From Triatoma infestans (taxonomy: Eukaryota; Arthropoda; Insecta; Hemiptera; Reduviidae), in assembly GCA_011037195.1 (NCBI GenBank), contig JAAEAF010001937.1, positions 1 to 64,000 of the forward strand: a DNA stretch of 64,000 nt. Reading direction: 5' to 3'. The translations under genes and the position numbers were made by a program. Positions 32,342 to 42,453 of this stretch are shown here, piece by piece; position 1 is the first letter of the stretch; each line of letters opens with the position of its first letter. The notes under the pieces were generated by a model that saw nothing but the letters and a program-made list of their open reading frames with translations, searched no databases and was not told the origin of the DNA.

Positions 32342-32455
32342 TTTTTGTCAAACAGTGTAATAACATAGACTTGCACAGAGCAAATAGACTGACAACTGGT
32401 GTATTAACTGTATTTGCTCTGTGTAAGTCTATGTTATTACACTGTTTGAGAAAAA

Positions 32456-32493
32456 CATCCTGATGATGGGCGAACGCCCGAAACCGGACGATG
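32456..32493 (+). ncRNA. Hammerhead core, right arm, cleavage site mutated
   Basis: Plus strand: CATC, CTGATGA, GGGC-GAAC-GCCC, GAA, then ACCGGA instead of ACCGGT, so the required U before the cleavage nucleotide is A and cleavage should be lost. Confidence 0.6.
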
Positions 32494-33069
32494 ACCACAT
32501 AAAGGAGCTGGCTATCACGGAAAATATCTCTAATGCTTTTCCAGCTCTGCGGATCCAACCACAACAAATATATTTAATTCTAATTAATATTATTTAGATG
32601 ATAGAATTGTGTAGTAAACTGATATAGCACTTAGAGGAAAAAAAACCTAACCTCATCTCTCCCATCAAAAGTACCGTTAAATGAATTTTCCCGGAGAAAT
32701 GTTTCAAATAAAAGTTGTAGCTAATTGTATGTGTAAGTTGATATATAAAGTTTAAACAAAATTGTTGGAGCCGTTTTTGAGAAAATATGGACAAAAATAA
32801 ATTCAGTAAAGTGGCACTTTCTGTTGAGCGATTATTTACGAAAACCTTATTCTCGGGTCTCTTGTTATCACTTTAACGAAATATTAAGGTTGAACATTCT
32901 TCGATTTTTTTATTTTTTATTTTAAGGTATGCTGTCCCACACACCATACACACACAACCAATTGATAAAAACCATTTTTTTGGGGCTCAGATGACCTCAA
33001 AATGGATATTTCCGGTGAAAATTCGATATCGAAAATTTGACACAATTACAATACGGTAGTGAAAGTAAA

Positions 33070-33877
33070 CATAGGAATTTTATAACAAAAAAGAACTAAA
33101 AAAATTTACTAATATTATTAAATGGTAATAATTTGGTTGGTTATAATGTGGTATTCAATAAAAATAATTTTTAAAATAGCTAAAATTACATTGTTAAATA
33201 AATTAAACAACAATATTAAAGGACTATTATTTTTCAATATTAACATAACCAACAATATTATTAAAGAATCGTTACTAAACGATAGTTTATGTCCACAATT
33301 TTATCCTTTTTTATCTTTAAAAGATTTTTATCAAAACCAACGACACGACATTTCTATTTAATATTTGAGCCTCAGGGGGAATCTTATGATTTTGTAACAA
33401 GTGATGTAATCACAAACAGTCTAGGAAATAGTTTCGTGACAATTGTTATAGAGGTAAATCAAACTGTAACATTTATTTATTTATGTATTTATTTTTTTAT
33501 TCAGATTTTAGCCTTTTTCTTCTATTCTTTCTGTTGTTTATTTTGTTAGATTTTAAACAAATGATAAGGTTATTTTAAATATATTATATTTTTCTAAAAT
33601 TATTCTCACAGTATTTTGAAATTCTATTTTGTTGGGGGGGTGAGAGGGACGTATCCTACTCTGTCTTGTCGCTTAATCTAGCAGTAATATGAATTGATTT
33701 GTTGATAGAACAGAATAGGACGTGTTACAGCTCTTATAAGTTGAATAGATTCACTTTAAAAAAAGCTGTAGAATAAAAACTAACAAACACACTAATTCAA
33801 CACACAAATATACAATATATATATGCTTATTCAGACACCATTCCTCAAAATATATAATATGGTAAATTTCTCAACTC
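33070..33877. other. Spacer with one possible small exon
   Basis: Mostly AT-rich. At 33376-33453 a 26-codon frame (GESYDFVTSDVITNSLGNSF, then VTIVIE) is bounded by CTCAG on the left and GAG|GTAAAT on the right, compatible with splice sites. No family was recognised and no neighbouring exon was found, so this is weak. Confidence 0.25.
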
Positions 33878-33889
33878 GAAACTCAGTTT

Positions 33890-34316
33890 ACCTCCCAATC
33901 CTTACATACGGATGCGAATCCTGGATCCTTACGAAAAGCTGCAAAAGCCGTATACAAGCGACGGAAATGCGATACCTCCGCAGAGTGGAGGGTAAGACAA
34001 GAAGGGAGTAATCTGCGTTGTGAAGCAATTGTGGAGCAAATCAGACGCACCCAACTAAGATGGTTTGGGCATATTATAAGGATGAAGCATGCAAGGCATA
34101 CTAACGAGCCTATGAAGCCTTGTAGTGTACTGGTAAGAGACCAAGAGGAAGAAAAAGGAATCACCTGGCTAGATAATATTACAGAATGCCTCGGGGAAAC
34201 TGGCATGACAGTAAAGCAAGGCTAAATCAATGGCCAGAGATAGAGACGGATGGCGACTATTTTGCAAACCCTGTACACTGCAAGGTAAAATAGGAATAGA
34301 ATAAGTAAGTAAGTAA
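33890..34316 (+). pseudogene. RTE-like non-LTR retrotransposon 3' end, 12-bp target duplication
   Basis: Codes for the C-terminus typical of arthropod RTE-like elements: [32 protein letters not shown], then after a frameshift near 34012 RCEAIVEQIRRTQLRWFGH, IIRMKHARH and WLDNITECL. A tail of TAAG repeats (34302-34316) ends it. A perfect 12-bp repeat GAAACTCAGTTT flanks the fragment (33878-33889 and 34317-34328). It is 5'-truncated to 427 bp; RT and endonuclease are absent. Confidence 0.9.
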
Positions 34317-34328
34317 GAAACTCAGTTT

Positions 34329-35254
34329 CGAAATTTTGGCCGTGTATTTCGAAGTATTTTATCTTACAGCTCATTTACCCTCACCAAAAAAACTGAGACA
34401 TTGCAAAAAAATGTTATTAACATTTATACATATGTTGATATTAACATATTAAACATATAAATATATGTTTTCATATACATATATATATATGTTTTCATGA
34501 AAATGTTATTAACATTTTCTTAACAAATAATTTGAAAATTAGTGCGTATTTTCTTTCAAAATGTACTTACATCAGACATTATATATTATATAGAAAAAAG
34601 TTGTTTCCAAAAATTCTTATAAATTTAAATAAGTTTTGTAGTTCAGGTATTCATAGCGGCTTCAGATTGTGTTAATCGCTGTTATGCAGAACACTTTGTG
34701 GTGTCTGGTGTGCGGTTACAAACCGGCCGGTATGCCCAGAATGTAAATGCATTAAAATTATTTTCTATCGTGTATCGTGTATTTTTTTCTTCTTTTTTTT
34801 TATATATAATCTAATATACATTTTACAATAAAAGGAAAGATTACATCAGGCTGTTCAATATATTGGAATTTAGGTAGTTTTTGTTCCTCTTCAAAACCAT
34901 GATAACAAATAGCCGCGAGGAAATTCGATAATTTTTCATAAATCATTGTATATATTGCAAGTTACCGTGTCTTACCTGTTTTTTGGGGGGGCTTCCTTCC
35001 AAAAAATATTTATATATGCACCCTATAATAAAGATTGCTACTTCAAAGTCAAAATGATAATCTAAATTCACCATGTGTGGCGAATCAGTAATGTAGACAC
35101 GAAATATTTGGGTGTAGTACATTCAATCATATTTAAATTTCATAATAAAAAGAAAGTACCAATATTTTACTAACTGGAAGAACCTTAGAAACTGAGAAGA
35201 CAAAAGGAACTTCTAAATATATTACGTTTTAAAAAAAGATTTAAGACTTATTTT
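34329..35254. other. AT-rich spacer
   Basis: TA-rich runs around 34460-34500 and 34800; no gene seen. Confidence 0.4.
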
Positions 35255-35370
35255 TTTTCTCACTTGCTATTGTAAAAGTAAGTGCAATGTGCCAAATTGT
35301 CGAAAGAAATTTGTGACCGGAAATACGGGTTTTGAGACCGTGAATATTAAAAAATTTTGGTTGTGGAACA
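35255..35370 (-). repeat. BR repeat terminal fragment, diverged
   Basis: 'CACTTGCTATTGTAAAAGTAAGTG' hairpin followed by 'GACCGGAAATACGGGTTTTGAGACC', the order expected for a minus BR terminus. Confidence 0.6.
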
Positions 35371-35569
35371 CTTTCAACAATTTCTTTTACGGCAATTTTA
35401 TTATTATCTGATAATTATCTTTCAAGTAGGAATTTGAATTAAAAATTGAATCAGCCTGAACATATAAAAATATTGGTAATATGGAATAGGTTTATTGTTT
35501 TTTTTAGGATATAACAGCACTTTCTGAAACCTGACTATTTTTACAGCAAATCTTGTATTGCCAATGAAA

Positions 35570-35961
35570 ATATTTATACAAGTGCCATTAAGATTCCAAG
35601 TTTAATGGAAATCGTTGGAGAAAATATATAAAATCGTACTTCCAAATTCCTTCAAACAGGAATGCATTTAATTGACCTTATATTATAGCAGTAGTTGAAC
35701 TGTTATATAGTCCTGAAGTGGCTTTTTAGAGAAAAGCTTTAAATTGCAGCACTCCCCAAGTATTCTACAAAAATAAGTGCAAATAAAATATTCCAAAAGT
35801 TTCAAATAAAAATGATAAGCTTAATATGTATGCAGTTAGTAAGTGAAATTTAATGAAAAGTTTAGAGCTATTTTTTAGTAAACTGCCCCTCCTCCAATAG
35901 TAAAGTCGCACTTCCTATTGACGGGTTTGGACCGAAAATGTCGTGTTGGGTCCCACTGTAG
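35570..35961 (+). repeat. BR repeat, diverged, cut by an I-like element
   Basis: Contains 'AATCGTTGGAGAAAATATA', a second unit with 'TAGAGCTATTTTTTAG', 'AAGTCGCACTTCC' and 'GTGTTGGGTCCCACTG'. The copy stops where the I-like tail starts. Confidence 0.6.
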
Positions 35962-36388
35962 TATTATTATTTGCCTGGGGGGGAAATACCAAACCCTACC
36001 CTCGGGAATAAAAAAAATCTTGACCCGGCTCTAACCCATCTAAGATTCACCGCAGTCTGAACAAATCGGTCAGTAACTTTAAAGGGAAATAGTCTAAGCT
36101 CTTCCACAGACATCCTGTGCCTACCAAAGTTCCTGCACCTAATTTCCTCAAAATCAAAGCAATCTTCATAAGATGGATGGGTGTTTCCTCCTTTATCTCA
36201 AAGACTCTACAAAAGTTACCTGGCATGAGTCCCCCCATTACATAGAGGTGTCTCCTCAACCACAATGGCCAATAAAGGATACAACCAAATGCCTGAGCGA
36301 GGTCCATGAAAGCCACACTGCAACATCTCACTTTTACCGGACCTCCAATGAGCATCTTAGACTGCCTACAACCACTGTACATATCTAA
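35962..36388 (-). pseudogene. I-like retrotransposon 3' end
   Basis: Minus strand: MLIGGPVKVRCCSVAFMDLA, QAFGCILYWPLWLRRHLY, VMGGLMPGNFCRVFEIKEET, PIHLMKIAL, EILPLKLLTDLF-like continuation and the ATT-rich (AAT on sense) tail at the left. The knuckle is damaged (CRVF for CRVC). It extends slightly further 5' than the 60812-61283 copy. Confidence 0.75.
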
Positions 36389-36499
36389 TGTATATTAATA
36401 TTTTTTATAATAATTCCATTTTGTCATTAAACACACAACACACAAAGTAACATAACCTTATAACCTCCCGCATATATATATATATATAACCAACAAACC

Positions 36500-36685
36500 T
36501 ACAAGTGTGAATAGGTAACAGAAACATTATGTTGAAATGAACTCTCTATACGAACTTGATGAATTCGCATTCGATGGATGAAAATCCCAAACCGGTCAGG
36601 AATAAAAGGAATGTGCATGCTACGAAGGATAAAAAAACAGAAAACAATTTCTAGTTGCCCAGTCGTTTTTAAGTTATTATTCACT
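36500..36685 (+). mobile_element. Penelope-like terminal fragment, second lineage (copy 1)
   Basis: 36525-36600 shares 'ACATTATGTTGAA.TGAACTCTCTA' and 'GATGGATGAAAATCC.AAACC' with 39046-39135. The ribozyme-like core and the following CCGGTC motif suggest the terminal region of a Penelope-like element different from that at 4943-6145. Confidence 0.45.
36568..36598 (+). ncRNA. Decayed hammerhead-like core, second lineage
   Basis: CATTCGA replaces CTGACGA, then GGAT-GAAA-ATCC, CAA for GAA, and ACCGGTC. The stem II and the palindromic ACCGGT with cleavage C are intact while the catalytic core is mutated. Confidence 0.4.
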
Positions 36686-36689
36686 GTTA

Positions 36690-36886
36690 ATACTTAAATT
36701 TGTATTTGTGTTCCAATAAAATAACATATTCGTTTTTAAGTTATTATTATATTATTATATTATTATAGTTATTATTATATTATTATATTATTATAGTTAT
36801 TATTATATTATTATATTATTATAGTTATTATTATATTATTTTAAGTTAATACTTAAATTTGTATTTGTGTTGCAATAAAATAACAT
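36690..36886. repeat. 28-bp TA-rich minisatellite between direct repeats
   Basis: A TTATTATTATATTATTATAT-type unit of about 28 bp, ending ATTATTATAG, repeats about 3.5 times at 36739-36843. It is flanked by a near-identical 39-bp direct repeat ('TAATACTTAAATTTGTATTT...CAATAAAATAACAT') at about 36690-36728 and 36847-36886, which suggests duplication of a terminal sequence. Confidence 0.75.
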
Positions 36887-36941
36887 TTTGAGTATGCGCT
36901 GGTGCTGCTCTCATTGGTAGGCTAGTGCATAACTCAGTGTG

Positions 36942-36948
36942 TATAAAA
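36942..36948 (+). promoter_or_regulatory. Candidate TATA box
   Basis: TATAAAA preceded by a less AT-rich block. Downstream ATG codons occur at 36992 and 37063 and a good splice donor (AAAG|GTTAGT) at 37142/37143. This could be the promoter and first exon of a small gene or of an unidentified element. Confidence 0.3.
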
Positions 36949-37062
36949 ACTTCAAATTGAGTAGACATTTTGTTTTGCATTTGTTGTTCACAATGTTTGA
37001 TTTTTTCGTTAGCTTTTTCCGTTTTAATTTCAACGAGCCAGCTAATTACACAAACATTCACA

Positions 37063-37142
37063 ATGTTCAGCATTAATGCCCTATTAATAATTTGGTTCAT
37101 GACAGATATCAGAAAACATAATCGAAGAAAGCGCTTTGAAAG
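37063..37142 (+). CDS. Possible first coding exon, product unknown
   Basis: From ATG at 37063 the frame reads MFSINALLIIWFMTDIRKHN then RRKRFER up to a donor AAAG|GTTAGT at 37142/37143. A hydrophobic start followed by a basic RKHNRRKRF patch is visible, but no family is recognisable. An upstream ATG at 36992 opens a different 27-codon frame, which argues against efficient use. No second exon was identified. Treat as a hypothesis. Confidence 0.15.
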
Positions 37143-37159
37143 GTTAGTAACAAGATAAA

Positions 37160-38423
37160 CTTTTGAATTAGTTTGCTAATTTTTATATCTGAAAATTATA
37201 GTTGCTGAGCGAAGAGAGAAAAATGAAACAATAACGAACAATAAGTTACTAATTGAAAATATTTATTTCTAACACAATTGACCATAAAGAGCACAGTGGT
37301 TTATAGAATGCTTTATAACATTGTGTAAACGAAGCTTTTAATGAAACGTTCGAAAGAAACTTTGTTTAACAAAGTTAATAGTTGGAGTTTAAGGAAGTCG
37401 AGTGAGTTTCAACATTGATTTTTTTTTTTTTTAAATAAATAAAGTTGATTTTGTCATCAGTAGGAAATATCTGGACAAATTTCCAAGTCATGCATCCTAT
37501 TCTGATATAATATACCTTATAAATAATCAACGGTTAATTCAAAATTGCACGTTTCTCCATTAAAATAATATTTTATAGTTATTACTAAGTATTGTTTTTA
37601 CTTTCTATTGCACGCTGATATTTTTGTTTCTTATATTAAGCGTACAATATTTGTATTGTAAATTTCTTGAGCTTTAAGTTGGATTGTTTAAGTATTTTTC
37701 TTAAGGAATTTTGATTTTTTTGGTTGGAAATGCAAAATATACAAAGTAAGAGAAAAGGAAAAGCTTATTCATTTGGAAAAACTTAACGGTAATATACATT
37801 TTTTTTTTTTTTTTAGTACCACTGGCTTAAAGATCAAAACGGCATATCGGAATCGAATTCATCAAAAGCTTTTTAAGTAATTTTGTAATTTAAATAATTT
37901 GCGTGCCCTTAATCATTTAGTTATTCCTTTGACTGCACTGTCTTTACAAAGTAAATAAATTAGAACAATGAGCACATCCGCATGGAATTTTTCCTCATTT
38001 TCAGAAATTAGGATTTTTTTTATTTTGGCCCAAGTTTTTAGTGAAACATAAAAGGGATTGCTGGAATATCTTAGGATCTCTCTTTTTTTGAGGCTCCTGG
38101 ATGAAAACTCATAGTAGAATACAAAATATGAGCATGTTCCGCTTAACTTTTTCTCTCGGACATATCTAATCATATATATATATATTCCAGGTCTCCAGTT
38201 CGAAAGTTTGTTTTTAGGAATATGTCCTCTAGGCACGTTTCTAAAAGTATGAATTTTATGTTCTCGGCTATTTCTATCTTTTAAGATGCTATTTTTATTC
38301 TGCTATAGATAAGTTTGTAATAATATCTCAAAAAAAAAATCCTAGAAGACCTGCCACGGGATTCCTTTATTTAAGTGTGCGGGGCCCTTAAAAAATAAAA
38401 GTACAATGCAATTATATAAATTA
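37160..38423. other. AT-rich region, no recognised feature
   Basis: A minus-strand open frame at 37913-38236 has low-complexity, lysine-rich composition and no motif; I do not call it a gene. Confidence 0.4.
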
Positions 38424-39045
38424 GAATTTAGTGTGAAACGCTCAAACGACTTTCTCTTACTGCAGTTTACATATTTATGAATAAATAATTTTTCATCAAA
38501 TTTACAATTCATTCACTAGATGTTTAATTGTCTTCAATATTGTATCAATGGGAAAATCTGAACTTAATAAAAACCACATTGTTTAGAGGAAAGCTTAACC
38601 TCAAACAAAGTTTCACATAGAAGTGTTAGGTCTATTTATGTATAATTTGTATACCAAATTTAATGAAATCCTTCAGGATTTTGGAAAATCCACGCCTTCC
38701 TCAAAAGTTATCTTAAATTAATTTTTTCCTGAGAAATATTTCAAATAAAAGAAGTAATTATTAATTTGTCTAGTTGATATATTATATAGTTTAAACAAAA
38801 ACCTTTGGTGTCGTTTTTTAGAAAATGCAAAAAACTGGGAAAAATGTATTCAATAAAGTGGTTGAGGAATTTTGACAGATAACTTTCTGTTGGATTCCAT
38901 GGTGATACCCAAACGGAATGTCAAGTTTGAACTTTTTGCGTTTTTTTTAAGCTATGCTGCTCATATAAAAGCACACCCACCCCCCGCAGACTATTTTCTA
39001 GAAACCACTTTTTTGAACTTAGGGGACATCAAAACGTGTATATCA
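38424..39045 (+). repeat. BR repeat copy, shortened and cut at 3' end
   Basis: Starts AATTTAGTGTGAAACGCTCA, keeps the 'TTTCTCTTACTGCAG' motif, one internal unit, 'GGTGATACCCAAACGGAATG', a short CACCCACCC run and 'CTTAGGGGACATCAAAACG'. A ribozyme-bearing fragment replaces the terminus. Confidence 0.78.
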
Positions 39046-39160
39046 TTATCACAGAAAACATTATGTTGAAGTGAACTCTCTACATAAACTTGGTGAATTT
39101 GCTCTGACGATGGATGAAAATCCGAAACCTCAAATCCAACATTGCGGACCCATCCGTATA
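39046..39160 (+). mobile_element. Penelope-like terminal fragment, second lineage (copy 2)
   Basis: Shares about 75 bp with 36525-36600, including the ribozyme-like core; inserted at or replacing the 3' end of a BR copy. Confidence 0.45.
39104..39128 (+). ncRNA. Hammerhead-like core, second lineage
   Basis: CTGACGA, one unpaired T, GGAT-GAAA-ATCC stem-loop, then GAAAC: a perfect match to the core plus stem II. Stem III and the cleavage site are not preserved here (ACCTCAAATC) although the sister copy at 36590 has ACCGGTC. Confidence 0.5.
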
Positions 39161-39380
39161 TTCAACAATTATGAAGAATGATTTAATTTTTTCTCCAGGA
39201 ACTTTCATTAATTTTGCATTTAAATATTAGGATTATTTCGATTAATAAAACTTTGTACTAGAGTGATTTTTCTGAACCAAGATTACTTAACTACTGAACC
39301 AATTATTATGACCACTTCTCCATTCGTCAGTATGTATAGTTTTAGTTTTTTTTAATTTAAGGCTTGTCAACATTTATGGT
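39161..39380. other. AT-rich spacer
   Basis: Nothing recognisable. Confidence 0.35.
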
Positions 39381-39506
39381 CATTGACACCCGGAGCCTTC
39401 ACAGTGCCCTGTTCCTTCCGGGCAGTGTTCTCTCGTTACAGACAATACTGTCTATCACGAACAGTGAACCGTTGAGGCTTCTAGGAAAAGAAAATCTAAG
39501 GCAGCG
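39381..39506 (-). mobile_element. SINE-2, 5'-truncated body
   Basis: Matches the body of 16038-16230 ('CCCGGAGCCTTC', 'CAGTGTTCTCTCGTTACA', 'TTCTAGGAAAAGAAAATCTAA') and lacks the tRNA-like head, as expected for a 5'-truncated retroposed copy. Confidence 0.75.
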
Positions 39507-40599
39507 TTCTTCTTTGATCTTTTCTAAAATTACACTCTCTGAAAGTCAAAAGCGACAGCGCGTTCAATTAAACTTCAGGTAAAATAAAAGGCTTAAAATT
39601 TTACAATGAGTTTAGGTGGGTTGCTAAGACAACCTAAGACTTAGGTTGCCGATCACTGCTTTGTACCATATTTACTTGGTTTGCTTTAGGGCTGTAGCTT
39701 TAGGGTTGTGCCCAAATTGGCAAAAAAAAAAAAAACCGCATAGAGCGTTGTTCCAGTTAAGTCTGTTCTTCAATTTAAGCCTCATTCAATTCTCAATAGA
39801 ACAATTAACAAATAACAATAGCTTAATCATGATTGCCTTTAATTTGGGATTTTATAATAAATGTTTATATAAGTAGATTTATCACGAGTATTTCAAAGAT
39901 TTATTTATTTATTTCAATTCTCAGGTTAAAAAGCAATAAAAAATAATTTGTTTACATGTCTAACTTTTAAAAACAGGAACATTCTGAATAAATTGAACAA
40001 TACTTTGTGAATTAACATAATAAGAGAGAATATTATTTTTCTTACAAAGTAAACAATATGAAATATAAAAGGTGGAAAATTGTTTTATAAATAGAAATTA
40101 AAAGTAGGATGTGGTTTTTGAATATATATGTATATATTTTTTTTTTTAAAGCCTATGCACAAAATACTATTTCTGTAAGGCCATATTTGGATCACATGCA
40201 CTTAACATTTTATTATTACATTGCCAATAGTACCTCCTACAGCGTATAGAGTGCACTGGACGCATTTCAAGTAAAATTACGTGGGCATATAAACCTTTTC
40301 AATTTAAATAAGAAACGATACTTCTTAGAAGGGTCAATGAGTGGGTAGTGACAGATATACTTTCTCACTCTCTCTCTACCAGTGTTTTGTTATATTTTTA
40401 GTGAAAAGTCATTTTATTGGGTTTGCATTTTTTTTCTTCTCTGCCTTTGTTCAATTTAATAGTGGGCATTAAAAATGATTTTAATAAATTGTGTGCTTTA
40501 CTGATGTTAGTTTTAACAGATGTTTAAAACTCTATACGCTAAATATATAGAAGGAATAATTCGATTAAATTGGCAACTGGGTAGTTTAATTTAATAATA
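39507..40599. other. AT-rich spacer
   Basis: No coding, SINE or terminal-repeat signal seen. Confidence 0.4.
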
Positions 40600-41490
40600 T
40601 TCTCATTATAAAGTTAAAACAATTGATATTCTTTTAGCAGCCCGTTTTTCTAAAACTTCAGCTCTTCAAATAATTAATAAAAATACATCTTGGTTTTCTC
40701 AGTGGAATTCCTTAGCTCGAAATTATAATTGTGCATTTGAATTTTCACTCGAAAATAAGGAACTTTGGAAAGGTCAGACGAAAAGTCTTCTTTCTGTTAT
40801 AAATTCTAGGCATTTGAAGGAGTCTGAGAGGCACACCCAGTCTTCAACACGGTTTTTGTTGTACAAAGATTTAGATCACACTCTTCAGTTTTTCAGGTTT
40901 TCATATACAAATCATTGTGGTCTCTCTTTAACCCAACATCGTTGGTTATTTTAAACTAAGGTATGAACTCCTCTATTTAAATTACTGTCTTTTCCTAGAA
41001 AGAGATGTGGAACTCTGTCCTCTGTGTAACTCTCGGTTCAAAGAAGACGTCTTTCATTTTATTGCGGAATGTACCATTCTTCTAGAACTTAGATTACTTT
41101 ATTTTGGCTGTAAGAAGTTATCCAGATCTCATTTAATATCCATCCTAAATCCATCTTCTTGCCAATCAATTCTCAATTATGCACGACACGCCTGGCAGTA
41201 TCGTTATCAACTTGTTCAGTATTTCAATTTCTAATTTTCATATATTTAGTTATTTTATCTATTTATTTGCTACTTTTTTGTTTTTTATTTTCCTAATTAT
41301 ACTGTTCACGCTTCATAATAATTGATTAAAAATCAACCTCCCGCAGACGGATAATTTATCCATGCCGTATATACTTGTTTTCTTTCTTTCTTTTGTATAT
41401 AAGACTAACTGTATCTTCCTTTATATAAATATATAATTATTATTCTTTTAGTTTAATAAATATTCAATCAATACCAGCTAATTCTAGAAG
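40600..41490 (+). pseudogene. Non-LTR retrotransposon 3' end with CPLCN zinc knuckle
   Basis: Plus-strand frames read TIDILLAARFSKTSALQI, LENKELWKGQTKSLLSVI, RHTQSSTRFLLYKDLDH, and after a frameshift near 40945 KLRYELLYLNY, ERDVELCPLCNSRFKEDVFH and FIAECTILLELRLLYFG, ending at 41234. The C-x2-C-x8-H-x4-C knuckle after a long linker is typical of the C-terminus of several arthropod non-LTR families (CR1/L2-like or related). The 3' untranslated region to about 41490 contains a TTTAATAAATATT sequence. RT and endonuclease are missing. The exact clade is uncertain. Confidence 0.75.
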
Positions 41491-41594
41491 GTATAACGGG
41501 AAAGCCAAGATTTTATTAAAAAAAGTCTCTCGGATTATTTTATTTTTTTTTCCCTCGTTTTTAGTAATTAGCTATCATAACACATGTTTTGCCA

Positions 41595-42453
41595 AATAAA
41601 TTCAAATATTATAATGTATATTTAACATCTACCACAAGCACCATTATCTGGCGATCTGGAAGGCCAGCTTACCGCTGCCTGCCTCACGATCCTGCGGCTA
41701 CTGAACATCTCATTCACTTTTCTCTCGCCAGATCACCAGATTTAACTACTCTTGAATTTTTTCTTTGGGGCTTTGAATCTCAACAACCCGGCCAATAACT
41801 CCAGAAGTACTTAGAGAAGACTTAATCCAAATCAGCTTAGCAATTCCGGCAGACATGGTACGGTTAGCAACTTCATCTGTTGGACAGCGACTGCGCTTGT
41901 GCCGTTTAAACCGAGGAGGTCATTTTGAATAAATAGGGAATAATTTTTTGTATAGATTTTTGTAAATAAACTGGAATATTGTTTTGTTTTAATGGTGTTT
42001 TACCTGATTTTTAAGTCCCTTATGGTTCTAAAGTAGGTCTCAAGCTTTATCAGCATTTGAAATCTCTTATTTATTCGTAATTAATAAGAAAATCGCCGCT
42101 TTTAATTTTAGTTTACAAAACAGAAAAATAAGAAAAAAAAACGACGAAAATTTAATCTTTATGATTGAATATCTCGGCAATGGCTTGAAATATTGAAGTG
42201 AAATTAACGGCATTATTCTTCATTTTTTTTTAGTAGTTTTCAATGCAGTAGTAAAAAGTGGGGGGTCGAAACGAAATCGCAACTTTCAATCACCGATTTC
42301 AGGTGTAAGGCGGCAATAAAATCAAATAACATTAATACCATCATAAACTAGAGCGCAAATACTTCAACAAACTGTATGTTCACTTTTTTGATATCTTTTT
42401 TCGTTTAAGAGTTTTTTCAAAAGTGACCCATTTAAATGGGACACCCTGTATAT
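41595..42453 (+). mobile_element. Mariner-like element, 5'-truncated, with right terminus
   Basis: A transposase remnant (41600-41932) is followed by about 500 bp of AT-rich sequence and a right end in which CCCATTTAAATGGG, a perfect 14-bp palindrome (42427-42440), is followed by ACACCCTGTA and TATA. The GGGTGTCCCATTT-type end is common in insect mariner-like elements. The left end was not found. Confidence 0.75.
41600..41932 (+). pseudogene. Mariner-like transposase C-terminal remnant
   Basis: One frame carries IIWRSGRPAYRC and LARSPDLTTLEFFLWGF, the motif around the last catalytic acidic residue (SPDLTPLDFFLWG in active relatives). After a frameshift near 41790 the C-terminus continues as PITPEVLREDLIQISLAIPA, DMVRLATS and RLRLCRLNRGGHFE with a stop at 41930-41932. 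Upstream catalytic residues are gone. It belongs to the IS630/Tc1/mariner group of cut-and-paste transposases and is inactive. Confidence 0.85.

Larger units (their letters stand above)
32258..32569. mobile_element. Foldback pair of Penelope-like terminal repeats
   Basis: A 10-bp duplication ATATTTAATT flanks it (32248-32257 and 32570-32579). The interior is a long inverted repeat: the left arm (to about 32387) and right arm (from about 32412) are complementary and join around GCACAGAG-CAAATA / TATTTGCTCTGTG. Each arm is the 3' terminal sequence of the element at 4943-6145. The right arm extends further than the left, ending CCAGCTCTGCGGATCCAACC. Terminal repeats in inverted arrangement are known from Penelope-like elements. 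It has no coding capacity. Confidence 0.85.
32175..33069 (+). repeat. BR repeat copy hosting a foldback insertion
   Basis: Truncated at the 5' end, it begins in the first ACTTCCGG block and ends in the CTCAGATGACCTC and GGATATTTCCGGTGAAAA blocks with a damaged terminal hairpin. It is interrupted at 32258-32569. Confidence 0.85.

Noticed and set aside
33122..33361. Asparagine/isoleucine-rich open frame of 79 residues
   Set aside because: Low-complexity translation of AT-rich DNA without motif.
36734..36845. CRISPR-like array
   Set aside because: The regular repeats are a TA-rich minisatellite without spacers, in eukaryotic DNA.
37913..38236. 107-residue minus-strand open frame
   Set aside because: Lysine- and serine-rich AT-driven composition, no motif, no splice or promoter context.
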